This document shows, piece by piece, positions 48,183 through 56,570 of a stretch of 64,000 nucleotides of DNA. A program made the position numbers and the translations under genes. The stretch is from DATFFO01 sp963772815 (lineage in GTDB: Bacteria; Actinomycetota; Acidimicrobiia; Spongiisociales; ZC4RG35). The DNA lies in contig CAVYYV010000006.1 of the NCBI GenBank assembly GCA_963772815.1, positions 434,001 to 498,000 on the forward strand, given 5' to 3'. The notes under the pieces were generated by a model. That model saw nothing but the letters and a program-made list of their open reading frames with translations, was not told where the DNA came from and ran no database searches. Within the stretch, counting starts at the first letter, position 1. The number at the start of each line of letters is the position of its first letter.

Positions 48183-49781
48183 ATGCAGGTTCTAGCAACG
48201 CGGGTCGACCCCCGCTCGGAGGAGTACCGGGCCAACCGCACGGCGATGCTGGCCAACCTGGAGGAATTCGAGAAGCTCCTGGCAGAGGCGCGCCTGGGAG
48301 GGGGAGACAAGTACATCGAGCGACATCGCAAGCGAGGCAAGTTGCTGGCTCGGGAGCGCATCGAGCTCCTGGTAGACCGCGACGCCCCGCTCCTCGAACT
48401 TTCGACGCTGGCCGGCTGGGGCAGCGACAAGCCGCTCGGAGCCAACGTGATCACGGGGATCGGCGTCGTCAACGGCGTGGAGTGCATCGTCTCAGCAAAC
48501 GATCCGACCTCCCAAGCCGGGTCCTCCAATCGCTATTCATTGGCCAAATCGCTGCGGGCCCAAGACATCGCCCGCGAGAACCGCCTCCCGCTGATAAACC
48601 TGGTCGAGTCGGGCGGAGCCGACCTCCCGGACCAGGCCGAGGTTTTCCTGACTGGGGGGAAATGGTTCCGCAACCTCACCCAGATGTCGGCCATGGGCAT
48701 CCCGACCATCGCCCTGGTGTTCGGCAATTCGACGGCCGGCGGTGCCTATGTCCCCGGCATGTGCGACTACGCGGTGATGGTCGACCGGCGGGCCAAGGTC
48801 TTCCTGGGCGGGCCACCGTTGGTGAAGATGGCCACCGGAGAGGAATCCACCGACGAGGAGCTTGGGGGCGCGGAGATGCACTCGAGGGTGTCGGGTTTGT
48901 CCGATTACTTCGCCCGCGACGAGCACGAAGCCATCCGGATGGGACGCGACATCGTCACACACCTGAATTGGCGCAAGCTGGGCTACGGGCCCACGATGTC
49001 CGCCGACGAGCCGGTCCACGACCCGGATGAGCTATTGGGGATTCTGCCTCAGGACCTTCGAGTTCCCTTCGACCAACGCGAGATCCTGGCTCGGGTCCTG
49101 GACGGGTCCCGCTTCGAGGAGTACAAGACCCTCTATGGGCCCTCCATCCTCACCGGCTGGGGATCGGTGCACGGATTCCCGATCGGCGTGGTGGCCAGCC
49201 AGCAGGGCGTGATCTTCTCGGAGGAAGCGCAGAAGGCCACCGAGTTCATCCAACTCTGCAATCGCTACGACACGCCCATCATCTTCAGCCACAACACCAC
49301 CGGCTACATGGTGGGCAAGGACTACGAACAGCGCGGAATCATCAAGGATGGAGCCAAGATGGTCAACGCGGTCTCCAACTCGACGGTCCCCCATATCGCC
49401 CTCATGGCAGGCGTCTCCTACGGAGCGGGCAATTACGGGATGTCGGGGCGAAGCTTCAATCCCCGCTTCGTCTTCGGTTATCCCACCCACAAGGTGGCGG
49501 TGATGGGTCCCAAGCAACTGGCGGGCGTGATGTCGATCATTTCCAGGGCGGCTGCCGAATCACGGGGTGTTCCCTTCGACGAGGAGGCGGATGCCCGGCG
49601 GACGGCACTCATCGAGGCCCAGATCGAGCACGAGGAGCAGGCCTACTTCTCCACTGCCCGGGTACGCGACGATGGCCTCATCGATCCCCGGGACACACGC
49701 ACCGTTCTCGGAATCGCCCTATCTGCGGTCCACTCGGGACCCGTGGAGGGCACTGCCGCTTTCGGCGTGTTCCGCATGTAA
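48183..49781 (+). CDS. Acyl-CoA carboxylase beta subunit (carboxyltransferase)
   Basis: 532 residues from ATG 48183 (in-frame GTG 48159 is possible). It is full-length: the N-terminal half has the acyl-CoA-binding region ESGGADLPDQAEVF and FGNSTAGGAYVPGMCDYAVMV. The C-terminal half has SGWGSVHGFPIGVVA-like GWGSVHGFPIGVVAS, YMVGKDYEQRGIIKDGAKM and GAGNYGMSGRSFNPRF, as in methylcrotonyl- or geranyl-CoA carboxylases. It transfers CO2 from carboxybiotin to an acyl-CoA. The alpha subunit with biotin lies 1.8 kb downstream on the same strand. Confidence 0.93.
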   Translation: MQVLATRVDPRSEEYRANRTAMLANLEEFEKLLAEARLGGGDKYIERHRKRGKLLARERIELLVDRDAPLLELSTLAGWGSDKPLGANVITGIGVVNGVECIVSANDPTSQAGSSNRYSLAKSLRAQDIARENRLPLINLVESGGADLPDQAEVFLTGGKWFRNLTQMSAMGIPTIALVFGNSTAGGAYVPGMCDYAVMVDRRAKVFLGGPPLVKMATGEESTDEELGGAEMHSRVSGLSDYFARDEHEAIRMGRDIVTHLNWRKLGYGPTMSADEPVHDPDELLGILPQDLRVPFDQREILARVLDGSRFEEYKTLYGPSILTGWGSVHGFPIGVVASQQGVIFSEEAQKATEFIQLCNRYDTPIIFSHNTTGYMVGKDYEQRGIIKDGAKMVNAVSNSTVPHIALMAGVSYGAGNYGMSGRSFNPRFVFGYPTHKVAVMGPKQLAGVMSIISRAAAESRGVPFDEEADARRTALIEAQIEHEEQAYFSTARVRDDGLIDPRDTRTVLGIALSAVHSGPVEGTAAFGVFRM

Positions 49782-49821
49782 CACCAGGGCCGGGGCGCGA
49801 AGCTCTGCCTAACGTGGACCT

Positions 49822-50421
49822 ATGCGGGTCGAACATGCCGGTCAGACACCTGTTGTCCATCCCAGTGCCTGGGTTGCCCCGACCGCCACACTGTCGGGCG
49901 ACGTGGAAGTCGGGCCCGATTGCAGGGTGCTGTTCGGCGCGGTCTTGACCTCGGACGGAGGCCCCGTGCGGATCGGGTCGGGGTGCGTGGTGATGGAGAA
50001 CGCGGTCCTCAGGGGAACCCACCGGCACCCGCTCCAGCTCTGGAATAGAGTCCTGGTCGGCCCCCGCGCCTACCTATCCGGATGCACGGTGGAGGAAGAA
50101 GCCTTTCTCGCCACAGGCGCCACCATCTTCAATGGAGCCCGGATCGGACGAAGAGCCGAGGTACGCGTCAACGGGATCGTCCACGTGCGAAGCCGTCTGG
50201 GGGACGGGGCGACGGTTCCGATCGGATGGGTGGCCGTCGGCGACCCGGCCACGATCCTCCCGCCCGACCGTCACGACGAGATCTGGGCCATCCAGGAGGG
50301 ACTCGACTTTCCTGGGGAAGTCTTCGGAGTGGCCCGGACTGAAGACGTGATGACCGAGATCATGCGCCGCTATGTGCGCGGGCTCGGGCGTCACTTCGAC
50401 GATCGCGCGATCGACGACTAA
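49822..50421 (+). CDS. Gamma-carbonic-anhydrase-like hexapeptide protein
   Basis: 199 residues of left-handed beta helix built from hexapeptides (VAPTATLSGDVEVGPDCRVL and following). The Arg/Asp of the trimer interface are visible (RVLFGAVLTSDGGPVRIG). The three zinc-ligand histidines are only partly kept: GTHRHP has His, but the usual GHGxxLHGC segment reads GPRAYLSGC. Zinc-dependent carbonic anhydrase activity is therefore unlikely. It may act as an acyl/acetyl-transferase-like scaffold. An extra helical C-terminus (residues 160-199) follows. Confidence 0.85.
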   Translation: MRVEHAGQTPVVHPSAWVAPTATLSGDVEVGPDCRVLFGAVLTSDGGPVRIGSGCVVMENAVLRGTHRHPLQLWNRVLVGPRAYLSGCTVEEEAFLATGATIFNGARIGRRAEVRVNGIVHVRSRLGDGATVPIGWVAVGDPATILPPDRHDEIWAIQEGLDFPGEVFGVARTEDVMTEIMRRYVRGLGRHFDDRAIDD

Positions 50422-50447
50422 CAGCCCGCCCTTACGCCCGGCGCGTG

Positions 50448-51116
50448 TCACTCGAAGTGAACCACCACGTCCCGGTAACCCAGGTTCAGGAGGAAGTTCG
50501 TGATGACCTGTCGGGCATTGTCCTCTGCTCGACTGAGGATTCCCTCGTCGAGGGCCGACTGGCGGAGCACGTCCTCTGCCACCTGGCGGGCGTCCGTCTC
50601 CAGGCGCGGATCCCCCTTTGTGAACAGACCCGTCTCCCTATCCAGGATCTGGGTGGACTCGTTGTCGACGGCCACGTATTGGATGTCGGCTTTGGGAACC
50701 ACCAATTCCACTACCCCGTCCTGAGCGAGGTCGAACGACCTCACCGTGATGCTGCCCAGGTCGATGCCGGCTCCGATTCGGGCGACGGCGAACAGCTGAA
50801 GCTTGTCCCCGTTGGCCCAGTTGAGAAGCCCACCGTCCTTTCCCTTCTCCACAATGGTGTACTCGACAAGCTCGACGGTGGTCAGGTTGGACAAGTCTCG
50901 GATGGAGCGCACCACGGTGGGGCCGATCTCCTCGTATGGCTTGGGTTGAAGAGCGGCCGTGAGGTCCCCGGGGGTGGGAATCGAATCGGCGACGGAGCGG
51001 ATACCCCAGAAGAGAAGGCCCCCAATGGCCAGGATCAATGCAATGAGGCCCAGCAGCAGCGCAGAGCCCAGACCCGTGCGCCGCGCCGGGACTCTGTCGG
51101 GTTGGGGGGCCGTCAA
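50448..51116 (-). CDS. DUF4230 family membrane-anchored protein
   Basis: 222 residues with one membrane anchor (LGSALLLGLIALILAIGGLLFW, residues 16-37). The soluble domain outside carries TVVRSIRDLSNLTTVELVEY near residue 70, KADIQYVAVDNESTQI near residue 145 and a C-terminal helix (ARQVITNFLLNLGYRDVVV), as in DUF4230. The function is unknown. Its 5' end overlaps the stop of the double-HTH gene by 4 nt, so the regulator and membrane protein are coupled. Confidence 0.82.
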   Translation of the reverse strand: MTAPQPDRVPARRTGLGSALLLGLIALILAIGGLLFWGIRSVADSIPTPGDLTAALQPKPYEEIGPTVVRSIRDLSNLTTVELVEYTIVEKGKDGGLLNWANGDKLQLFAVARIGAGIDLGSITVRSFDLAQDGVVELVVPKADIQYVAVDNESTQILDRETGLFTKGDPRLETDARQVAEDVLRQSALDEGILSRAEDNARQVITNFLLNLGYRDVVVHFE

Positions 51117-51439
51117 CCGAGAAGTTCCCGATATTGGCGGTATCGGGCCAGACCCTCGACTTGGCGGATGAAGCGGGCCGAGCGGCGGAAACGCTCTGCG
51201 ATCTCACCGTGTGACTGACCTTCGTCTCGCATGGCGACAACCCGCCGCTCCAGCGGTGTGAGGAGGTGATCGTCCACAACCCGGCTTGCGTCTCTGCCCG
51301 GCAGCTGAGCCCACTCGGCCATCTTCGAGACCAGATCAGGGCTCTTTCGGATCTTGCCGGCGATATCGGCATCGGTCAGTCCATCGGCGCGCATGGCCAG
51401 CACGCGTCGTTCGATAGGACGCAGGTGCGTTGCAGTCAT
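51113..51439 (-). CDS. Tandem helix-turn-helix protein (two sigma-region-4-like HTHs)
   Basis: 108 residues from ATG 51439 with GGAGAGGAG upstream. The protein is two copies of one motif: LRPIERRVLAMRADGLTDADIAGKIRKS near residues 5-32, and LTPLERRVVAMRDEGQSHGEIAERFRRS near residues 60-87. Each resembles a LuxR/sigma-70 region 4 HTH, but without receiver or sensor domain. It is coupled to the DUF4230 gene downstream. It probably binds DNA as a small autonomous regulator. Family not recognised. Confidence 0.72.
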   Translation of the reverse strand: MTATHLRPIERRVLAMRADGLTDADIAGKIRKSPDLVSKMAEWAQLPGRDASRVVDDHLLTPLERRVVAMRDEGQSHGEIAERFRRSARFIRQVEGLARYRQYRELLG

Positions 51440-51540
51440 GGTTGGCTCCTCTCCGTGCCAACTCAATCTACTCGGACGCGGGAGGCTATGGCCGTGAACG
51501 AGGCCGCTACCGTCCCAGTGTCGCAATGGAATCCCCACAG

Positions 51541-53508
51541 ATGACCCGCATCAAGAAGCTATTGGTGGCCAACCGGGGCGAGATCGCACGACGGATCTTC
51601 GCCACCTGCCGCCGGATGGGCATCGCCACAGTGGCGGTCTACTCGGACCCAGACCGGCGCGAGCCCTTCGTGGCCGAGGCGGACGAGGGCTTCGCCCTGG
51701 GCGGTTCCACTGCTGCTGAGTCCTACCTCCGTATAGACCGCCTGATAGAGGCGGCGAGCGCCACCGGAGCCGACGCCATCCATCCCGGCTATGGCTTCCT
51801 GGCGGAGAACGCAGAATTCGCTCGGGCGGTGAACGAGGCGGGCCTGACGTGGGTCGGCCCATCACCGAGAGCAATCGAGACAATGGGCTCGAAGCTGGCC
51901 TCCAAGGAGCTCATGGGTCGGACGGGGGTGCCCACGTTGGCCGGCCAGGACCTGACCGGCATGAGTGGTGCAGCCGCCGTCCGGGCTGCCGAAGAGATCG
52001 GTTACCCGGTGCTGGTGAAGGCATCGGCCGGAGGCGGCGGGAAAGGCATGCAGATCGTCTACGACCCCGACGCTCTGTCCGACGCCGTGAACAGCGCCGG
52101 TCGCCAGGCCGAGGCTGCCTTCGGCGACGCGACCGTCTTCCTGGAGCCGTATTTAGAGGCGCCTCGCCACATCGAGATCCAGGTGTTTGCCGACACCCAC
52201 GGCAACACCGTGTCGCTGTTCGAACGGGAGTGCTCGATTCAGCGCCGACATCAGAAGATCATCGAGGAGGCGCCTTCTTCGGCCATCGACGAGCCCACCC
52301 GCTCGCGCATGGGTGAGGCGGCCGTGGCGGCGGCCCGGGCGGTGGACTACGTCGGCGCGGGAACGGTGGAGTTCCTGTTCTCCGACGGGAACTTCTACTT
52401 CCTCGAGATGAACACTCGCCTCCAGGTCGAGCATCCGGTTACCGAGCTGACGACCAATCTCGACCTGGTCCGACTACAGCTGCTGGTGGCGATGGGTCTA
52501 CCCCTCCCCCCCGAAGCTCTCAGCCCCACTCGAGCCGGTCACGCCGTGGAGGCCCGCCTGTACGCTGAAGATCCCCGCGCCGACTTCTTGCCCGTCACCG
52601 GCTCCCTGCACCGGGTCTCCTTCCCCGACCTGGACGGACTTCGTGTCGACAGCGGGGTCGAGGACGGTTCGGTCGTCTCGGTCCACTACGACCCCATGCT
52701 GGCCAAGGTGGTGGCATGGGCTCCAACCCGAATCGAGGCAGCCGCGCTCTTGGCGCGAGGGTTGGAGCAAGCCCGGATCCACGGCTCCGTGACCAACCGT
52801 GACCTTCTGGTGCGGATCCTGAGGCATCCCGAGTTCATCGCCGGCGAGATCGACACCCATTTCCTGTCCCGGCACGACCCGGCTGCTCTGGGTGCTTCGC
52901 TCCCCACGAACGACCAGGCGAGACGGGCGGCGGTTGCAGCGGCCCTGGCCGACCAGGCCGGACGCCGGCGTGACGCTGCGGTACTGAACACGATTCCGAG
53001 CGGCTGGCGTAACGTCCCTTCCCAGATGCAGGAGTCAAGATTCGAGGGACCGCACGGACAGATCGATGTCCACTATCGATTCGAACCGACCGGGGCGCTG
53101 GTGGTGGATGGTTACGAATCCGCCCATCTGGTCGCTGTCGGCTTCGACGAGGTCGGCGTCGAGCTCGACCGGCACATGGGCTGGTACGCGATCAACCGGG
53201 CGGGCGGTGCCTTGTATGTCGACGGCCCGGGCGGTCTGGTGCGCCTGGTGGAATTGGCCCGATTCCCGACGACCGGAGTGGAGGATCAGCCCGGATCGCT
53301 CCGCGCTCCCATGCCCGGCACCGTCATCCGCGTCGACGTCTCTGCGGGAGACGAGGTCGAGGAAGGCCAGGTGCTGGTCGTGATGGAGGCCATGAAGATG
53401 GAGCACACGCTTCGGGCCCCCCATGGTGGGGTGGTCACGGAGGTGGACACAGCCCCCGGCGACCAGGTCGTAGCCAACGCAGTACTGGTGGTGGTGGGGC
53501 AATCATGA
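51541..53508 (+). CDS. Acyl-CoA carboxylase alpha subunit (biotin carboxylase plus biotin carrier)
   Basis: 655 residues from ATG 51541; ATG 51526 is also in frame. Biotin carboxylase region: KKLLVANRGEIARRIFATC, ADAIHPGYGFLAENAEFA, VLVKASAGGGGKGMQIVY, FLEMNTRLQVEHPVTEL. The C-terminal biotinyl domain has the lysine in VMEAMKMEHTLRAP. It carboxylates biotin with bicarbonate and ATP and is the partner of the beta subunit upstream. The last codons (VVVGQS, stop 53506-53508) form the first unit of the 23-bp repeat that follows. Confidence 0.95.
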   Translation: MTRIKKLLVANRGEIARRIFATCRRMGIATVAVYSDPDRREPFVAEADEGFALGGSTAAESYLRIDRLIEAASATGADAIHPGYGFLAENAEFARAVNEAGLTWVGPSPRAIETMGSKLASKELMGRTGVPTLAGQDLTGMSGAAAVRAAEEIGYPVLVKASAGGGGKGMQIVYDPDALSDAVNSAGRQAEAAFGDATVFLEPYLEAPRHIEIQVFADTHGNTVSLFERECSIQRRHQKIIEEAPSSAIDEPTRSRMGEAAVAAARAVDYVGAGTVEFLFSDGNFYFLEMNTRLQVEHPVTELTTNLDLVRLQLLVAMGLPLPPEALSPTRAGHAVEARLYAEDPRADFLPVTGSLHRVSFPDLDGLRVDSGVEDGSVVSVHYDPMLAKVVAWAPTRIEAAALLARGLEQARIHGSVTNRDLLVRILRHPEFIAGEIDTHFLSRHDPAALGASLPTNDQARRAAVAAALADQAGRRRDAAVLNTIPSGWRNVPSQMQESRFEGPHGQIDVHYRFEPTGALVVDGYESAHLVAVGFDEVGVELDRHMGWYAINRAGGALYVDGPGGLVRLVELARFPTTGVEDQPGSLRAPMPGTVIRVDVSAGDEVEEGQVLVVMEAMKMEHTLRAPHGGVVTEVDTAPGDQVVANAVLVVVGQS

Positions 53509-53661
53509 CGGTGGTGGTGGGGCAATCATGACGGTGGTGGTGGGGCAATCATGACGGTGGTGGTGGGGCAATCATGACGGTGGTGGTGGGGCAATCATGA
53601 CGGTGGTGGTGGGGGCAATCATGACGGTGGTGGTGGGGCAATCATGACGGTGGTGGTGGGG
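53488..53661 (+). repeat. 23-bp tandem repeat (7 units) creating coupled micro-ORFs
   Basis: The unit (GTGGTGGTGGGGCAATCATG plus ACG) is repeated seven times from 53488, with one 24-bp copy at 53603-53626, and a partial copy at 53650-53661. The first copy is the end of the carboxylase gene. Each copy contains a stop overlapping the next start (ATGA). ATGs lie at 53505, 53528, 53551, 53574, 53597, 53621 and 53644. From the first four, the product is MTVVVGQS followed by a stop that overlaps the next start. The extra G joins the next two into one 16-residue ORF (53597-53647). Confidence 0.93.
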
Positions 53662-53955
53662 CCCTCTTTCGTTCGATATCTGTACTTCGGGCCACAGATC
53701 GAGATGGAGGTAGGGCTTCCTCTCACGGAGCCCCAATCGACACCCAGCCTCCGCGCCACCATCCTTCCCGAAGGACAGGCTGCCTCGACCTGGCATGTCG
53801 GCTCCTACGAGGGACTCCCCGCAGCCTTCTCGGCCGTCCGGGCATGGGTCTCGGAGAACGCAACTCAGGCCGGCCACCCCTGGGGGGCATCTTGGATCGC
53901 GCACGACGCCGACCCGGCCCGAACCCAGGTCGTCTGGCCGATCCAGTTCCCGTGA
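53644..53955 (+). CDS. GyrI-like effector-binding protein, N-terminally shortened
   Basis: 103 residues. FVRYLYFGPQIEMEVGLPL followed by the GSYEGLPAAFSAVRAWVSE and WPIQFP segments matches the second part of GyrI-like/AraC-effector-binding domains, which normally run about 150 residues. The first repeat of the domain is missing. The present N-terminus MTVVVG comes from the 23-bp repeat. The start codon is the last of the ATGA chain, so translation depends on re-initiation after the carboxylase gene. It overlaps the PaaI gene (GTGA at 53952-53955). Confidence 0.78.
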   Translation: MTVVVGPSFVRYLYFGPQIEMEVGLPLTEPQSTPSLRATILPEGQAASTWHVGSYEGLPAAFSAVRAWVSENATQAGHPWGASWIAHDADPARTQVVWPIQFP

Positions 53956-54374
53956 CGGCCCGGGACCGCATCGCCCACGTCTTCGAGCGAGCTCCTTTCA
54001 TCCGGTTGCTCGGATACCGCCTGATCGACGCCGGCGAGGGATGGGTGGAGACTGCCCTGACCCTCGAGGAAAGGCATCTGCAACAGCACGGCTTCGCCCA
54101 TGCGGGCGTGGTTACGACAATGGCCGACCACACCGCGGGCGGGGCAGCTTCCACCGTCGTCGAGTCGGGGAACTCGGTCCTCACCGCCACCCTCAGCATC
54201 CAGTTGCTTCGCCCCGCTCGAGGAACCGGGCTGACCTGTCGGGGAGAGGTGGTGACATCGGGCAGTCGGCTGATCGCCACCCAGGCAGATGTGCACTGTG
54301 ACGGCAAGCACGTGGCCCGGCTGCAAGCAACCATGGCGGTAATCCCGGTTGATATCGAGGCCGCGGATGAGTGA
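53952..54374 (+). CDS. PaaI-type hot-dog thioesterase
   Basis: 140 residues from GTG 53952. It is a single hot-dog domain with LEERHLQQHGFAHAGVVTTMADHTAGGAAST, where the HGxxHxG and catalytic Asp region are intact, and RPARGTGLTCRGEVV in the second half. It hydrolyses small or aromatic acyl-CoAs, probably relieving CoA sequestration in the adjoining degradation pathway. The start overlaps the GyrI-like stop, and its 3' end overlaps the next gene by 8 nt. Confidence 0.88.
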   Translation: MTARDRIAHVFERAPFIRLLGYRLIDAGEGWVETALTLEERHLQQHGFAHAGVVTTMADHTAGGAASTVVESGNSVLTATLSIQLLRPARGTGLTCRGEVVTSGSRLIATQADVHCDGKHVARLQATMAVIPVDIEAADE

Positions 54375-55139
54375 ACCGAGAGCTCTGGGCTCGATTCGGG
54401 CGGATCTGGAAGCGAGACCGACGCGTTGGTGGATCTGGTCGAGGGGCTCAGGGCCGATCAGTGGGAGCTAGTGACACCGTCAGAGCCGTGGACCATCGCC
54501 GACCAGATCGGCCACCTCGCCTACTTCGACGAACAAGCGGTGCTGGCAATCACCAATCCCGATGAGTTCGCCACGTCGATGAACGAGATCGCCTCAGAGC
54601 TGGCCGACATATCCGGTCTGCACAGGGCGCGGGGACACCACGGGGCCGCCAATCTGGGGTGGTGGCGAGGTGCCAGAGCCGCTTTGCTCGCTGCGTCCTC
54701 CGCCCTGGATCCCGACGAGCGCATCGCCTGGTACGGACCACCGATGAGGGCCCGATCCTTCCTGGTGGCTCGACTGATGGAGACCTGGGCTCACGGCACC
54801 GATGTAACGGACACGCTGGGAACCAGTCTTCCGGTGACAGATCGCCTGTTCTGGGTGGCCGACCTCGGAGTACGCACCTTCACCTGGTCCTTCGCCAACC
54901 GGGGCCTGGGGGCCCCCGCCGAGAGGGTGAGGGTGGCCTTGCGTGGGCCTTCGGGGGCGGTTCGAGTTTGGAATGACGACCACCACGCCTCGATCACCGG
55001 CCCGGTCGAGGAGTTCTGCCTGGTGGTCGCCCAGCGTCGCAACGTGGCCGACACCCACCTGGTGCTGGAAGGAGGTCTGGCACGACGATGGATGGAGGTC
55101 GCCCAGGTGTTCGCCGGCCCTCCCGGCCCCGGTCGCTGA
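54367..55139 (+). CDS. TIGR03084-like (mycothiol-isomerase superfamily) metal-binding protein, frameshifted
   Basis: The reading frame opens at ATG 54367 with MSEPRALGSIRADLEA, then switches at about 54412-54413 to TDALVDLVEGLRADQWELV and continues with WTIADQIGHLAYFDE, METWAHGTDVTDTLG and a final QVFAGPPGPGR. The gene is 773 nt, so one base is missing; a second C in GAAGCGAG would restore about 257 residues. His residues in the four-helix bundle (HLAYFDE and WAHG) are the metal-ligand type of the mycothiol maleylpyruvate isomerase/DinB fold. The function is unknown; it may act on CoA or mycothiol adducts. Confidence 0.82.
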
Positions 55140-55196
55140 GCACTGCGGAACGGGTAGGCCGGCTGTCCGCGCCCCCGGATCCCCCGGCGACGCATT
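55140..55196. other. Short intergenic region between convergent genes
   Basis: 57 bp between the stop of the TIGR03084-like gene and the stop of the peroxiredoxin ORF on the other strand. GC-rich, without a clear stem-loop. Transcription from both sides ends here. Confidence 0.4.
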
Positions 55197-55640
55197 TCAG
55201 GCGGGGAGAAGCTCTTTCTTGAGCCGCTCGACGTGGCCGGTGGCCTTGACGTTGCGGTAGGCCCGCTCCAGTGCGCCGTCGGGTGAGATGATGAAGGTGG
55301 AGCGGAGCAAGCCCACCACCTCTTTGCCGTAGAGCTTCTTGGTTCCCCAAGCCCCCAGCTTCTCCGCCAGAGCGTGATCCTGGTCCGACAGCAAGGGGAA
55401 GGGCAGCCCCTCCTTCTTCTTGAACTCGGCGTTCAGGTCGGGCTCGTCGGGGCTTATCCCGACTAGGGCGTAACCGGCGTCCAACAGCTCCTGGTATGAG
55501 TCACGGAAGTCGCAAGCCTCCGTCGTGCAACCCGGAGTCATCGCCTTGGGGTAGAAGAACATGATCAGTCGCCGGCCGGCGAAGTCGTCAGACGAGACGG
55601 GATTCCCGTCCTGATCGACAAGATTGAATGAAACGTTCAT
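55197..55640 (-). CDS. Peroxiredoxin (BCP/PrxQ-like)
   Basis: 147 residues from ATG 55640, a full-length BCP-type peroxiredoxin. It has MFFYPKAMTPGCTTEACDFRDSY, containing the peroxidatic Cys (TPGCTTEAC, the second Cys five residues on as the resolving Cys), and DQDHALAEKLGAWGTKKLYGKEVVGLLRSTFIISPDG. It reduces hydroperoxides using thioredoxin. The frame is open upstream and joins the flippase-like membrane protein without a stop, so a fusion protein is possible. No clear ribosome-binding site precedes the ATG. Confidence 0.88.
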   Translation of the reverse strand: MNVSFNLVDQDGNPVSSDDFAGRRLIMFFYPKAMTPGCTTEACDFRDSYQELLDAGYALVGISPDEPDLNAEFKKKEGLPFPLLSDQDHALAEKLGAWGTKKLYGKEVVGLLRSTFIISPDGALERAYRNVKATGHVERLKKELLPA

Positions 55641-56570
55641 GGGAGTGACGCTAACGGGGGAGGCGAGAAATGACCGACTCCCGGCCACCAACCCTGCTCC
55701 TGCCGGTAGCCAGTAGGACACGATCCGAAAGACCAGGACGGGCGCTACCACTTCGACGGCCGGGAAGCCGTACAGCGCCAAGGCTCCGACCAATCCCGCT
55801 TCGGCGAACCCCACCCCTCCCGGCGTCCCCGGTATGCCCGAGGCGAGCTGAGACACCCCGAAGGCCGCGGCTGCCTCGATGGCGGTCACGTCGAGGTGGA
55901 ATCCGGCCAGTACCAGGGCAAGAACCATGGCCTCGGCCACCAGGCGGCCCCACATGAAGGTCTGTGAGCGCAAGTCGACGGGAGCATCCACCATCGACGT
56001 GCTGACGCGACGTCGTATCCAGTCGGGCAAGCGTCGTCGAAGCGTTCCGAGCCGTGTGGCCGCCGCCATCAGCACCACGCCCACCACCACCGCGATGCTG
56101 GCCGCCACGACCACGCTCCCCTGCCACTGCTCGATCCTCCCCCGAAGCTTCAGCCACAACAGGCAAGCTCCTGTCCCAATCCACAGACCCGAATAGTTCA
56201 GGGCCGTCGCCCGCACCGCGGCGCCGGCCGCTCCGGGGGCCTGTCGGCGCACCGTCCAGGCCATGGCCACCGGTGTTACGGCTCCGCCGGCCGGCAGAAG
56301 CCGGGCAACGGTCGAACCGACCAGAGCTGCCTGGAAGCCGAGGATCCCACGGATCTGTCTGCCACCAAGCTCGATTCCCTGGCGAAACAATTCCCCGAAG
56401 AACCACACCGACCCGAGCTGGACCACGGCCGCCAGGGCGATGACCAGCCAGGTGGTGGCGTCGAGCGGGGGCAGATCCACCGTGTTGACGACGAACAGGA
56501 AGGCCACGGCGTACAGGAGGGCGGCGATAATCGCCGTCCTGCCGACATTCTGCAACCGGATCTCGGTCAT
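55641..56570 (-). CDS. Flippase-like (LPG_synthase_TM) membrane protein, open to the peroxiredoxin
   Basis: About 310 residues from ATG 56570 with roughly seven to eight hydrophobic spans (TAIIAALLYAVAFLFVVNT, VVQLGSVWFFGELFRQGI and others). It includes the ASGIPGTPGGVGFAEAGLVGAL motif of the lysylphosphatidylglycerol synthase TM/UPF0104 family. It probably moves a lipid or acts in membrane-lipid modification. There is no stop before the peroxiredoxin, so the ORF of 457 residues includes both. A stop (TAG) exists in the neighbouring frame at 55651-55653, so an indel may have hidden the true end. The start overlaps the PlsY-like stop by 4 nt. Confidence 0.75.

Noticed and set aside
53488..53661. 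CRISPR or a normal protein-coding repeat
   Set aside because: There are no spacers, and no frame reads through the array; each 23-bp unit ends in a stop overlapping the next start.
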